The notes under the pieces: model-generated
The model's input: only the letters and a program-made list of their open reading frames with translations
What the model was told of the DNA's origin: nothing
Database searches by the model: none
Part shown: positions 17,296 to 27,095 of the stretch, piece after piece
How positions within the stretch are numbered: the stretch's first letter is position 1
How the letters are laid out: every line of letters starts with the position of its first letter
Program-made: the position numbers and the translations under genes
DNA from: Eisenbergiella porci
Lineage (GTDB): Bacteria > Bacillota > Clostridia > Lachnospirales > Lachnospiraceae
NCBI RefSeq assembly: GCF_009696275.1
Contig: NZ_VUMI01000006.1
Coordinates: 1-64,000, forward strand
DNA length: 64,000 nt
Direction: 5' to 3'

Positions 17296-18145
17296 ATGAG
17301 AACATTTGATTATATGAAACTGGCAGACCGGATGTGGGATAGCGAAATTCTTACTTATGTTGCAAAAATACATGAATATAAAGGAAAGCAGGAACTATAT
17401 GTGCGGCAGAAGCCTGTGGAGCTGGGACGCCCATCGTGATTTATTAAAACATGCCGGCTTGTCATATGGCGGTCAATTTAAGAACACACAGAACTATATC
17501 AATGAGACAAAACCAGACGGAACTGTAGTGACACGCTTTATTCCGCTGGCCCCTTATGAAACAGAACCAGCGATTGAGGCCATCTGTGAAAGCTATCGTC
17601 AGACATTGGCCATGGAGGTCATAGACCCTCTGATTCTGATTCCGACTTTTATCTGCGACTTTCTGTGCATCCATCCATTTAATGATGGAAATGGAAGAAT
17701 GAGCCGACTGCTCACCTTGTTACTTCTCTATCAAAATGGCTATGAAGTGGGTAAGTATATCAGTGTTGAAAAGAAGATAGAGGAAACCAAAGATGTCTAT
17801 TACGGTGTACTGGAATGCATTGATGCAGGATGGCATGAGGAACAGAATGATCCCACGCCATTCATTAAGTATATGCTTCAAATGATTCTTGCCTGCTATA
17901 CTGAGTTTGAAGCCAGAGTAGGTTTGGTATCCGACAGTAATCGAAGCACGGTCTATGATGTGGTAAAAGCCTATGTGACCGGAAAAATTGGTAAGTTTAC
18001 CGGCGCAGAAGTGATTGCTGATTGTCCCAGCGGAAGCCGTTCTGCTGTGCTGGGAGCATTGAAACGACTTACTGATGAGGAGGTCATTGTGAAATGCGGA
18101 ACTGGTCGCAGAACCTTTTATGTGCGGAAGGACGCTATGGAATGA
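17296..18145 (+). pseudogene. Fic family protein, internally deleted and frameshifted
   Basis: Fic enzymes AMPylate target proteins. The first frame (ATG 17296, MRTFDYMKLADRMWDSEIL...KQELYVRQKPVEL) ends at TGA 17437-17439 after 47 residues. Another frame then continues with HRDLLKHAGLSYGGQFKN, LAPYET, IPTFICDFLCIH, the catalytic HPFNDGNGRMSR and a C-terminal winged-helix-like part to TAA/TGA at 18145. Related proteins have about 75 further residues between the two parts, including the (S/T)xxxE(G/N) inhibitory helix. That segment is lost and the frame is shifted at about 17415-17433. The catalytic core is intact, but no ribosome site was found to start it separately. Confidence 0.75.
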
Positions 18146-18150
18146 TAGGG

Positions 18151-18179
18151 TTTCGTCCAGCTATGGAAGCTTTCGTCCA
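18151..18179. promoter_or_regulatory. Two TTTCGTCCA copies downstream of the Fic relic
   Basis: Exact copies of TTTCGTCCA at 18151-18159 and 18171-18179, 20 nt apart, match the three sites in front of the gene. Five copies within 1 kb cannot be chance, so they are likely protein-binding sites or flanks of a mobile unit. Confidence 0.6.
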
Positions 18180-18213
18180 AATGGAACAAAGAAATAGATG
18201 ATAATTGAATTAG

Positions 18214-18330
18214 TATTATCTTGGATATGATAAAATTACACCTATTACTATCAGTAGACCTTCTGTATATGAAGAGTATGAACTATATCACTTTACTGAT
18301 ACAGAGGCAGAATTAAAAAAGCTGTTGTAA
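18214..18330 (+). pseudogene. Orphan 3' gene tail
   Basis: A 38-codon open stretch without a start codon reads YDKITPITISRPSVYEEYEL and ends ELKKLL-TAA, followed at once by a strong terminator. This looks like the tail of a gene whose body has been deleted. The family is not recognised. Confidence 0.4.
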
Positions 18331-18345
18331 ATATGTTGATGAAAT

Positions 18346-18399
18346 AAAAACAAAGTATAGAACAAACATTCGATGTTTCTCTGTACTTTGTTTTTATAT
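18346..18399 (+). terminator. Long-stem terminator after the orphan gene tail
   Basis: AAAAACAAAGTA (18346-18357) pairs perfectly with TACTTTGTTTTT (18384-18395). Inside it AAACAT pairs with ATGTTT (18364-18378, loop TCG). The T-rich 3' arm gives the U tract, and the A-rich 5' arm would allow function in both directions. A TGATATAAT extended -10 box follows at 18402-18410. Confidence 0.7.
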
Positions 18400-18483
18400 T
18401 CTGATATAATGAGGTTTACGTAAGAAGAATATTACTGATTATGAAGAAGAGAATAACTAATGTATTCATAAAAGAGGACTTTT

Positions 18484-18732
18484 ATGGATCATTTTGAAAT
18501 AGTTTCAGAATATAAACTAACCTTGATCATAGCCAATAACAAAACATTGGCAGGCCAGCTATATGGAGAATTCAAAGAGTTTTTCCAAATAACGCGGTGG
18601 AGTATTTTGTCTCCTGCTAAGAAGTTATATTATTTATCTTTATTATCTCGTATGGATTTAGATTTGGAAAAATTGAAGAACCAGAAAAATTGGGATAAAA
18701 CATCCGGAGATAGTAAAATGTATGCCTTGTAA
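18484..18732 (+). pseudogene. Partial uvrB copy with 138-nt internal deletion
   Basis: The first 11 codons ([11 protein letters not shown]) match the start of the intact uvrB 2.1 kb downstream. The frame then continues at the residue matching UvrB 58 ([18 protein letters not shown]), so residues 12-57 with the P-loop GVTGSGKT are missing in frame. The intact gene has AAACCAAC and AAGCCAAC at the two break points. A single lost C near 18590 then shifts the frame. DNA similarity ends near 18619, and the rest of the 82-codon frame is unrelated. A GAGGA site precedes the ATG. Substitutions relative to uvrB show that the copy is old or came from another strain. Confidence 0.75.
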
Positions 18733-18956
18733 ATTAGTAATAGCAAACTGTAAAGTTTAGGAGAAGAACCCTTATTTATCAGCATAATGATAGGAGAACG
18801 GATTGGAAAATTAAGTATGAGAAAATTTTGATAAAAGGGCATAAATGGAATATATATGGGTAATTTGGGATTGGCGTTATCTTTAATACACTTATTCTGA
18901 AAGGAGAGTTACCGCAGATTAAATGCGAGTGTCGGGGAGATGCAACTGAGTGTGCC
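18733..18956. other. AT-rich stretch without a supported gene
   Basis: No promoter, terminator or recognisable coding sequence is seen. The frame of the next entry is open from about 18860 without a start codon, hinting at a decayed 5' end. Confidence 0.3.
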
Positions 18957-19217
18957 ATGATAATCTCGGGAGAGGAAAGTAACTATCGCTTGTTGTTAGA
19001 GTGCATGGAGATATATGGATGTTTATTTGAGTGTAAAATTGAGGAAATATTTAAACATTATATAGATGAAATAGAAGCCGTACAGCATGCAAAAGATATA
19101 GAAGAAGCATATGTAAAGATTATTGAAACAGGAATAACAAAAGCGCAGCCGCATGTTATTACAATAGAAAAGTTAAAAACTAAGATAGAGCAGTTGTTAC
19201 AAAATTACAATATATGA
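18957..19217 (+). CDS. Hypothetical protein, possibly a C-terminal relic
   Basis: An 86-codon frame (MIISGEESNYRLLLECMEIY..., acidic and helical, with KLKTKIEQLLQNYNI at the end). No ribosome site lies before the ATG. The frame is open about 95 nt further upstream (VIFNTLILKGELPQIKCECR), so this may be the tail of a longer gene. No family is recognised. It lies between two relic genes. Confidence 0.3.
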   Translation: MIISGEESNYRLLLECMEIYGCLFECKIEEIFKHYIDEIEAVQHAKDIEEAYVKIIETGITKAQPHVITIEKLKTKIEQLLQNYNI

Positions 19218-19268
19218 TTATTCTTTTGACTATAAAACGGATATGGAACGTATATGGAGCGCAATATG

Positions 19269-19294
19269 AATTCGCTACACGCATGTAGCGAATT
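19269..19294. promoter_or_regulatory. 11-bp perfect palindrome before the AlbA_2 relic
   Basis: AATTCGCTACA (19269-19279), loop CGCA, TGTAGCGAATT (19284-19294). No U tract follows, so an operator is more likely than a terminator. Confidence 0.5.
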
Positions 19295-19422
19295 TAATCA
19301 GAGGTTAGATGTGCGAAAAAACTGTTGAAAAATCTATCGAAGGAATTGTTAGATGAATTTGGGAACAGTGAAAATGAGAGAATTATTTGTTGAAAAAATA
19401 GAAGAGAGGCAGGTGAAGATAG

Positions 19423-20527
19423 ATGGATTTTGATATAAAACTCTTTGATGATTATCGGGAAAATAATCGCCTGGAGGCAAAAAAAGCAAGAGGCGGTTTG
19501 CCAAATAGCTTATGGGATACGTACTCTACCATGGCAAACTGTTATAGCGGGGTAATTCTGCTTGGTGTAATTGAGCGTGAGGATGGTAGTTTTGCAACAA
19601 CCGGTTTAAAAGATATTGAAAAATTGAAAAAGGATTTCTGGAATGTAATCAATGATAGAAAGAAGGTCAGTATTAACCTGCTTACCGATGAGGATGTAGA
19701 AGCATATGAGATTCATGACGATGTTGTTATGGCTATTCATGTGCCACAGGCAACACGTGAGGAAAAACCGGTTTACCTGAATGACAATTTATTTGGCGGA
19801 ACATTCCGACGAAATGGAGAGGGTGATTATCATTGCACTCCAGGTGAAGTGCGTGCCATGCTTCGAGATCAGACAGAAGAAACATCGGATATGAAGGTGT
19901 TGGATGAGTTGGAAATCAGTGATTTAAACTTGGATACCATACATGCCTATCGCAGCAGACATGCAGCGCTGCGCCCAAATCATGTGTGGGAAAAACTTTC
20001 GGATGCAGAGTATTTAGAGCAGATTGGGGCTGCCAGACAATCACGTACCGATAAACGGATTCGTCCAACCGGGGCAGGCCTTTTGATGTTTGGCGAGGAG
20101 TGCGCTGATGAAGATGTTTAATATCATTGGAATCGGTGAGCGTGCTGGTAGTGGGGTGCCAGATATTTTTGATGTTTGGAAATCACAGGGCTGGGAAACG
20201 CCAGTGATTGAAGAGCAGTATAATCCGGATAGAACGATTTTAATATTGCTATTCGTTCAGAAGCAATTGTCACAGGGAAATAACGGTTCAAAAATTAAAA
20301 ATGAACCGATAAATGAACCGATAAATTCAACTGGGTATGAGAAAACTTTGCTTGAAAAAAGAATAATTGATATTTTAGTAATGAATTCAAATATCAGTCA
20401 ACCTCAAATGGCAGAAATAATAGGAGTTTCATTATCCAGTGTGAAAAGAACTATAAAAAAGATGGTTGAATCTGGACAGATTAAACATGAGGGTAGCAAA
20501 AAGTCTGGTCGCTGGATTGTATTATAA
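19423..20527 (+). pseudogene. AlbA_2/Schlafen-type ATP-binding protein, deleted and frameshifted
   Basis: The first frame (ATG 19423 behind AGGTGA) encodes an AlbA_2 domain: NNRLEAKKARGGLPNSLWDTYSTMANC and GVILLGVIE at ~16-60, FRRNGEGDYHCTPGEV, then RPTGAGLLMFGEE, where it runs into an unrelated tail ending at 20121. The continuation, SALMKMFNIIGIGERAGSG, lies in another frame from about 20100 to 20527 and ends with a winged-helix HTH (ISQPQMAEIIGVSLSSVKRT). In intact relatives the two blocks are separated by roughly 100-130 residues of ATPase-like domain. That segment is deleted out of frame near 20092-20103. These proteins are usually regulators or defence-related; the function of this one was probably lost. 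Confidence 0.7.
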
Positions 20528-20619
20528 AATAAATGCGTTTTAAAATGCTTTTTTAGCAATAAAATGCGTTAATATCCTTTAAACTTAGTGTAATAGATTT
20601 GCACAATATGGAGAAAAAT

Positions 20620-22608
20620 ATGGATCATTTTGAATTAGTATCAGAATATAAACCAACCGGTGATCAGCCCCACGCCATCGCCGAACTGGTGAAAGGTTTT
20701 CAGGAAGGCAATCAGTTTCAGACATTACTTGGTGTTACCGGCTCCGGTAAGACCTTTACCATGGCTAATGTTATCCAGGCCCTGAATAAGCCAACTTTGA
20801 TTATTGCCCATAACAAGACATTAGCAGGCCAGTTATATGGAGAATTCAAAGAATTTTTCCCAAACAACGCAGTGGAGTATTTTGTTTCCTACTACGACTA
20901 TTACCAGCCGGAAGCCTACGTCCCTTCCTCAGACACCTACATTGCCAAGGATTCCTCCATCAACGATGAAATAGACAAGCTGCGCCTGTCAGCTACCGCA
21001 TCGCTGGCGGAGCGCAAGGATGTCATTGTGGTGGCCAGCGTGTCCTGCATTTACGGTCTGGGAAGCCCGGATGAATACAAGGACATGATTGTTTCATTGC
21101 GCCCCGGCATGGTGAAGGACAGGGATGCGGTTCTGCGGGAACTGATAGACATACAATATGACAGAAATGATATGGATTTAAGCCGCGGCTGCTTCCGTGT
21201 CCGCGGGGACAGTGTGGAGATTTATCCGGCGCAGGGCGGCGATTACCTGATAAGGGTGGAATTTTTCGGGGACGAGATTGATCGGATTGCCCAGGTGGAT
21301 CCGCTGAGCGGGAAGCTGCATGCTACATTGGAGCATATCGCTATTTTCCCCGCCTCCCATTATGTGGTTTCCCAGGGAAAGATAAATATAGCCTGTGATA
21401 ATATTGAACAGGAGCTGGAAGAGCGTATCCGGTATTTTAAGGGAGAAGACAAGCTTCTGGAGGCACAGCGTATTTCTGAAAGGACTAACTTTGATATTGA
21501 GATGCTGCGTGAGACCGGGTTCTGCTCCGGTATTGAAAACTATTCCAGACATCTGAACGGCACGCAGCCCGGTGAACCGCCTATGACACTCCTTGACTTT
21601 TTCGGGGATGATTTCCTGATTATGATAGATGAGTCCCATATTACTATTCCCCAGATCAGAGGAATGTTCGCGGGCGACCGTTCCAGGAAGATGACGCTTG
21701 TTGATTATGGCTTCCGACTGCCCTCCGCGTTGGATAACCGGCCGCTGAATTTTGAAGAGTTTGAATCACATATTGATCAGCTGCTTTTTGTGTCCGCAAC
21801 GCCTTCCGCTTATGAAGAGGCGCATGAGCTGCTGCGTACGGAGCAGATTATCCGTCCTACCGGACTGCTTGATCCGGAGGTTATCGTGCGCCCTGTGGAA
21901 GGACAGATCGATGACCTGATCGGTGAAATCAGAAAGGAAACGGATAAACACAACAAGGTGCTGGTGACTACGCTGACAAAGCGTATGGCAGAGGATTTAA
22001 CCGATTATATGCGTGAGGTGGGAATCCGGGTGAAGTACCTGCATTCCGATATTGATACGCTGGAACGGGCGGAAATCATCCGGGATATGCGGCTGGATGT
22101 ATTCGATGTCCTTGTGGGTATCAACCTGCTCAGAGAAGGCCTGGATATCCCAGAGATTTCCCTTGTGGCCATCCTGGACGCCGATAAAGAGGGCTTTCTG
22201 CGTTCCGAGACTTCATTGATACAGACGATTGGCCGTGCGGCCAGAAATGCGGAAGGGCATGTTATCATGTATGCGGATAACATGACGGATTCCATGAATG
22301 CCGCCATCAGCGAAACTAACAGGCGTAGGGAAATCCAGCAGAAATATAACGAAGAACACGGAATTACGCCGCAGACCATTAAAAAGAGCGTGCGTGATTT
22401 GATTAGTATATCGAAGGTAATCGCCAAGGAAGAGGTACGCTTTGAAAAGGATCCTGAATCCATGGACGAGAAGGAGCTGGAGAAGCTGATTGGAGATATC
22501 CAGAAGAAGATGAAGCAGGCCGCTGCGGATTTGAATTTCGAAGCTGCCGCAGAACTGCGTGACAAGATGGTAGAGCTTAAGAAAACATTGGCAAAAATGA
22601 AGGAATAA
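20620..22608 (+). CDS. uvrB: Excinuclease ABC subunit B
   Basis: The damage-verifying helicase-like subunit of nucleotide excision repair, 662 residues. Motifs: P-loop GVTGSGKT (38-45), beta-hairpin [25 protein letters not shown] in [16 protein letters not shown], motif [13 protein letters not shown], and the C-terminal UVR helix pair ([14 protein letters not shown]) that binds UvrA/UvrC. Start 20620 has GGAG 6 nt upstream and matches the relic copy's start; ATG 20608 and TTG 20599 are less likely. No SOS box was seen upstream. uvrA follows after 89 nt. Confidence 0.95.
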   Translation: MDHFELVSEYKPTGDQPHAIAELVKGFQEGNQFQTLLGVTGSGKTFTMANVIQALNKPTLIIAHNKTLAGQLYGEFKEFFPNNAVEYFVSYYDYYQPEAYVPSSDTYIAKDSSINDEIDKLRLSATASLAERKDVIVVASVSCIYGLGSPDEYKDMIVSLRPGMVKDRDAVLRELIDIQYDRNDMDLSRGCFRVRGDSVEIYPAQGGDYLIRVEFFGDEIDRIAQVDPLSGKLHATLEHIAIFPASHYVVSQGKINIACDNIEQELEERIRYFKGEDKLLEAQRISERTNFDIEMLRETGFCSGIENYSRHLNGTQPGEPPMTLLDFFGDDFLIMIDESHITIPQIRGMFAGDRSRKMTLVDYGFRLPSALDNRPLNFEEFESHIDQLLFVSATPSAYEEAHELLRTEQIIRPTGLLDPEVIVRPVEGQIDDLIGEIRKETDKHNKVLVTTLTKRMAEDLTDYMREVGIRVKYLHSDIDTLERAEIIRDMRLDVFDVLVGINLLREGLDIPEISLVAILDADKEGFLRSETSLIQTIGRAARNAEGHVIMYADNMTDSMNAAISETNRRREIQQKYNEEHGITPQTIKKSVRDLISISKVIAKEEVRFEKDPESMDEKELEKLIGDIQKKMKQAAADLNFEAAAELRDKMVELKKTLAKMKE

Positions 22609-22697
22609 GGATAACTGTCCGGAAACAGGATGGTTAGGAAAGAATACGGCGCGGGCCGGCGGGTCCGGCCTGCTTTGAAAGGAGCACAGACCAGAGC

Positions 22698-25571
22698 ATG
22701 GAACAGGAAAGCATAAAGATGAGACCCCGTGAATTTATAAAAATCCGTGGGGCGAATGAGCATAATCTGAAGAATATAGACGTGGATATACCCAGAAATG
22801 AACTGGTAGTCCTGACCGGATTGTCCGGTTCGGGAAAATCTTCACTTGCATTTGACACAATTTATGCGGAGGGACAGAGAAGGTATATGGAGTCCCTGTC
22901 GTCCTATGCAAGACAGTTCCTGGGACAGATGGAAAAGCCTAACGTGGAAAAAATCGAAGGGCTTTCTCCGGCGATATCCATCGACCAGAAATCCACCAAT
23001 AGAAACCCCAGATCTACAGTGGGAACCGTAACCGAGATTTATGACTATTTCCGTCTTTTATATGCCCGGATCGGTATCCCCCACTGCCCCAAGTGCGGAA
23101 AGGAAATTAAAAAGCAGACGGTAGATCAGATGGTAGATCAAATTATGGGCCTGCCCGACGGTTCCAGGATACAGCTGCTGGCGCCCGTAGTAAGGGGCAG
23201 GAAGGGCGAGCATGCCAAGGTGCTGGAACGCGCCAAAAGAAGCGGCTACGTCCGTGTAAGAGTGGACGGAAACCTGTATGAGCTGTCGGAAGAAATCAAG
23301 CTGGATAAAAATATCAAGCATAATATAGAAATCGTTGTGGATCGTCTGGTGGTTAAGGAGGGTATCGAACGCCGCCTTACGGACTCCATTGAAAGCGTGC
23401 TTGCGCTTACGGACGGACTGCTTATTGTGGATGTCATAGACGGGGAAACCATGACCTTCAGCCAGAGCTTCGCCTGCCCTGACTGCGGAATCAGCGTTGA
23501 TGAAATCGAGCCAAGAAGCTTTTCCTTCAACAACCCCTTCGGCGCCTGCCCGGAGTGCTTCGGCCTGGGCTATAAGATGGAATTTGATGTGGATCTGATG
23601 ATTCCCGATAAACGGCTGAGCATCAATGAAGGCGCGATTGCGGTAATGGGATGGCAGTCCTGCAACGATACTTCCAGCTTTACCAATGCAATCCTGCAGG
23701 CGTTGGCCAAGGAATATCATTTCAGCCTGGATACCCCTTTTGAAAAGTATCCGGATAAGATAAAGGATGTACTGATTCATGGAACCGGCGGCCGTGAGGT
23801 GGAGGTCTTCTATCAGGGACAGCGGGGAAAAGGCGTGTATCCGGTGGCCTTTGAGGGGCTGATTAAGAATGTGGAGCGCCGCTACAGGGAGACTGCGTCA
23901 GATGTTATGAAGCAGGAGTATGAAACCTTCATGAGCATTACTCCCTGTAATGTCTGCCAGGGGATGCGACTGAAAAAAGCAGCGCTGGCCGTAACGGTAT
24001 GCGACAGGAATATTTACGAGGTTACTTCCATGTCCATCCGCAATCTGAAGGAATATCTGGATAATATGCAGCTGACAAAACAGCAGGAGCTTATCGGCAA
24101 ACAGATCCTGAAGGAAATCAGGGCGAGGGTCGGTTTCCTGGTGGATGTGGGACTGGAATACCTGTCCCTGTCAAGAGCTACGGGAACACTGTCAGGCGGT
24201 GAGGCGCAGCGTATCCGTCTTGCAACCCAGATTGGATCCGGCCTGGTAGGCGTATGCTATATCCTGGATGAGCCAAGTATCGGACTGCATCAGCGTGACA
24301 ACGATAAGCTTCTGAACACGCTGAAAAATCTCCGTGATTTAGGAAATACGCTTCTCGTTGTGGAGCATGACGAGGATACCATGCTGGCGGCGGACTATAT
24401 CGTGGATATCGGTCCCGGCGCAGGCTCTCATGGCGGTGAGGTGGTTGCCTGCGGTACGGCGCAGGAGCTGATGAATATACCGGAATCCATCACGGGACAG
24501 TATCTGAGCGGGGCGCTATCCATTCCGGTTCCCGAAAAACGCAGGAAGCCTGCGGGATGGATTAAGGTAAAGGGCGCCGCGGAGAATAACCTGAGGAATA
24601 TTGATGTGAAGTTCCCCCTGGGAGTCATGACCTGTGTAACCGGCGTTTCCGGTTCGGGAAAAAGCTCCCTGGTGAATGAAATACTTTATAAGACACTGGC
24701 ACGCGACCTGAACAGAGCCAGAACAATACCCGGGAAAAATAAGGGAATCGAAGGAATCGACCAGCTGGATAAGGTCATTGATATTGATCAGTCCCCCATC
24801 GGCCGTACGCCCCGTTCCAATCCGGCCACCTATACCGGCGTATTTGATATGATCCGTGATCTGTTTGCGTCTACCCAGGATGCCAAGGCAAAGGGATACA
24901 AGAAAGGAAGATTCAGCTTCAATGTGAAAGGCGGAAGATGCGAGGCCTGCGGCGGCGACGGAATCATCAAGATTGAAATGCATTTCCTGCCCGATGTATA
25001 TGTACCCTGCGAGGTCTGCGGCGGCAAACGTTATAACAGGGAGACTCTGGAGGTTAAGTATAAAGGAAAAAGTATTTTTGACGTGCTGGATATGACCGTG
25101 GAGGAAGCGGTTGGCTTCTTCGAAAACGTTCCCAGTATCCGCAGAAAGATAGAAACGCTCTACGATGTGGGCCTTTCCTACATCAAGCTGGGACAACCCT
25201 CCACAACCCTTTCAGGCGGCGAGGCACAGCGGATCAAGCTGGCTACGGAGCTGAGCCGCAGGAGTACGGGAAAGACAATCTATATTCTGGATGAACCTAC
25301 AACAGGCCTTCATTTTGCGGATGTGCACAAGCTGGTGGAAATACTGCACCGGCTGGCCGACGGAGGCAATACGGTTATCGTTATTGAGCACAACCTGGAT
25401 GTGATCAAAACTGCGGATTACATCATAGATATGGGGCCGGAAGGCGGAGATGGCGGCGGAACCGTGATCGCGGAAGGCACGCCGGAAAATGTGGCGGCCT
25501 GTGAAGGCTCCTATACCGGCTATTATGTAGGGAAGATGCTGGAAAAGGCGAAACACTCGCCGATGGATTAA
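22698..25571 (+). CDS. uvrA: Excinuclease ABC subunit A
   Basis: The DNA-damage sensor of nucleotide excision repair, 957 residues, with two ABC ATPase halves. The first half has Walker [15 protein letters not shown] and the signature [14 protein letters not shown]. The second has [27 protein letters not shown] and [14 protein letters not shown]. Zinc modules are CPKCG, CPDCG...CPECFG and CEACGGDG...[12 protein letters not shown] 22698 is assigned; an in-frame ATG at 22719 ([11 protein letters not shown]) has a comparable weak site and fits the family start. It is probably co-transcribed with uvrB. Confidence 0.95.
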   Translation: MEQESIKMRPREFIKIRGANEHNLKNIDVDIPRNELVVLTGLSGSGKSSLAFDTIYAEGQRRYMESLSSYARQFLGQMEKPNVEKIEGLSPAISIDQKSTNRNPRSTVGTVTEIYDYFRLLYARIGIPHCPKCGKEIKKQTVDQMVDQIMGLPDGSRIQLLAPVVRGRKGEHAKVLERAKRSGYVRVRVDGNLYELSEEIKLDKNIKHNIEIVVDRLVVKEGIERRLTDSIESVLALTDGLLIVDVIDGETMTFSQSFACPDCGISVDEIEPRSFSFNNPFGACPECFGLGYKMEFDVDLMIPDKRLSINEGAIAVMGWQSCNDTSSFTNAILQALAKEYHFSLDTPFEKYPDKIKDVLIHGTGGREVEVFYQGQRGKGVYPVAFEGLIKNVERRYRETASDVMKQEYETFMSITPCNVCQGMRLKKAALAVTVCDRNIYEVTSMSIRNLKEYLDNMQLTKQQELIGKQILKEIRARVGFLVDVGLEYLSLSRATGTLSGGEAQRIRLATQIGSGLVGVCYILDEPSIGLHQRDNDKLLNTLKNLRDLGNTLLVVEHDEDTMLAADYIVDIGPGAGSHGGEVVACGTAQELMNIPESITGQYLSGALSIPVPEKRRKPAGWIKVKGAAENNLRNIDVKFPLGVMTCVTGVSGSGKSSLVNEILYKTLARDLNRARTIPGKNKGIEGIDQLDKVIDIDQSPIGRTPRSNPATYTGVFDMIRDLFASTQDAKAKGYKKGRFSFNVKGGRCEACGGDGIIKIEMHFLPDVYVPCEVCGGKRYNRETLEVKYKGKSIFDVLDMTVEEAVGFFENVPSIRRKIETLYDVGLSYIKLGQPSTTLSGGEAQRIKLATELSRRSTGKTIYILDEPTTGLHFADVHKLVEILHRLADGGNTVIVIEHNLDVIKTADYIIDMGPEGGDGGGTVIAEGTPENVAACEGSYTGYYVGKMLEKAKHSPMD

Positions 25572-25679
25572 TTATGTAAGAACAGAAAACTGCATAAAAT
25601 TTCCGCTTAGAAATTCTGCTGTAAACTGGATGCAGAGAAAAAAGAACCAGGCAGATTGAAAAAACCAATAGATTCTAAG

Positions 25680-25767
25680 GAATACATCGCTTTACCGTTA
25701 ATATTTTGCGCTGTAAGGCCCTGATTCTGTATTGCCGCCTGCAACTATGCGGTAAAGCGGTGTATTC
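25680..25767. repeat. 18-bp inverted repeat with 52-nt loop
   Basis: GAATACATCGCTTTACCG (25680-25697) and CGGTAAAGCGGTGTATTC (25750-25767) are complementary at all positions, with one G.T wobble. A T-rich run (TTTAAATTTTT) follows. It could be the uvrA terminator with an unusually long loop, a small RNA, or a remnant of a short mobile element. The rest of 25572-26004 holds only this element and the mreB promoter. Confidence 0.6.
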
Positions 25768-25901
25768 TTTAAATTTTTATGAAAAGACTTTCCATAAGAA
25801 CGTTTTTAGGTTATAATAACAGACGGTATATTTTACGCTTGCGTCCGACAGGTTTTTTTCATTGATATTTCGCAATTTTACGTAATTTGTAAAATATATG
25901 C

Positions 25902-25932
25902 TTGATTCATAAAGAATGGTCCATAATATAAT
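25902..25932 (+). promoter_or_regulatory. Promoter of mreB/mbl
   Basis: TTGATT (25902-25907) with TAATAT (25924-25929, spacing 16) or TATAAT (25927-25932, spacing 19). Start codon about 75 nt downstream. Confidence 0.55.
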
Positions 25933-26004
25933 AGAGGCAGAAGGAAGCGCAGGGGATTTATTGGACAGTCTTCCGCGCCATCTTCATTTGGAATGGAGGA
26001 AATT

Positions 26005-27000
26005 ATGCAGTATACAGATATTGGAATTGACCTGGGTACCGCCAGTATTTTAGTGTATATCAGAGGAAAGGGCGTTGTTCTGAAAGAGCCCAGCGTAGTA
26101 GCGTTTGACAGAGACACGAATAAAATCAAGGCCATCGGCGAGGATGCCAGACTGATGCTTGGACGTACGCCCGGCAATATTGTTGCGGTAAGGCCGCTTC
26201 GCCAGGGTGTTATTTCCGATTATACAGTTACTGAAAAGATGCTGAAGCATTTTATCCAGAAGGCGCTTGGCAGGAAGACCTTCAGAAAGCCCAGGATCGC
26301 AGTCTGTGTTCCCAGCGGTGTAACAGAGGTTGAGAAGAAGGCTGTTGAGGATGCAACCTATCAGGCAGGCGCACGCGAGGTTTCCATTATAGAGGAGCCG
26401 ATTGCGGCAGCCATTGGTGCAGGCATCGATATTTCCCGTCCCTGCGGTAATATGATTGTGGATATCGGCGGCGGTACTTCGGATATCGCTGTAATTTCTC
26501 TGGGCGGTACGGTAGTCAGCGCCTCTATTAAGATTGCCGGTGATGATTTTGACGAGTCATTGGTACGCTATATGCGTAAAAAACATAACCTTCTGATTGG
26601 CGAAAGAACCGCAGAGGATATCAAGATAAAGATTGGTTCCGCCTATAAGCGTCCCGAACCTGATTTTATGGATGTCAGGGGACGTAACCTGGTAACCGGC
26701 CTTCCCAAAACAGTGAAGGTTTCCTCTGAGGAAACGGAGGAAGCCCTCAGAGAGCCTACCCTGCAGATCGTGGAAGCCATCCACAGCGTGCTGGAGAGAA
26801 CTCCTCCGGAGCTGGCTGCGGATATCGCGGATCGCGGAATCGTGCTTACCGGCGGCGGCAGCCTTCTGCGCGGGCTGGAGGAGCTGATTTCCGACAGGAC
26901 GGGAATCAACACCATGACCGCAGAGGATCCCATGACGGCAGTGGCAATCGGCACAGGTAAATATGTGGAATTCCTGGTAGGATATAAGGACGAAATTTAA
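26005..27000 (+). CDS. MreB/Mbl actin-like cell-shape protein
   Basis: A 331-residue bacterial actin that organises lateral-wall synthesis. Motifs: phosphate-1 DIGIDLGTASILVY, VCVPSGVTEVEKKAVEDA, phosphate-2 MIVDIGGGTSDIAVI, the adenosine region LTGGGSLLRGLEELI, and the C-terminal GTGKYVEFL. An ATG at 25993 is in frame, but GGAGG at 25995-25999 points to ATG 26005. It is monocistronic with its own promoter and terminator and is not followed by mreC/mreD, so it is more likely an Mbl/MreBH-type paralogue than the principal mreB. Confidence 0.9.
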   Translation: MQYTDIGIDLGTASILVYIRGKGVVLKEPSVVAFDRDTNKIKAIGEDARLMLGRTPGNIVAVRPLRQGVISDYTVTEKMLKHFIQKALGRKTFRKPRIAVCVPSGVTEVEKKAVEDATYQAGAREVSIIEEPIAAAIGAGIDISRPCGNMIVDIGGGTSDIAVISLGGTVVSASIKIAGDDFDESLVRYMRKKHNLLIGERTAEDIKIKIGSAYKRPEPDFMDVRGRNLVTGLPKTVKVSSEETEEALREPTLQIVEAIHSVLERTPPELAADIADRGIVLTGGGSLLRGLEELISDRTGINTMTAEDPMTAVAIGTGKYVEFLVGYKDEI

Positions 27001-27025
27001 GCAGTATTTGACAAGGTATAGATTC

Positions 27026-27054
27026 AGGGCTACTCCGTCGGGGTAGCCCTTTTG
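27026..27054 (+). terminator. Terminator after mreB/mbl
   Basis: AGGGCTAC (27026-27033) pairs with GTAGCCCT (27043-27050), followed by TTTTG. Confidence 0.85.
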
Positions 27055-27095
27055 ACACCCGGTCTGATTAGAACAGAGATGTTAGGAGTTTACCG

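Noticed and set aside
18358-18382. LexA (SOS) box near the uvrB relic
   Set aside because: GAACAAACATTC lacks the symmetrical GAAC-N4-GTTC form and lies inside the stem of a terminator. No box was found before intact uvrB either.
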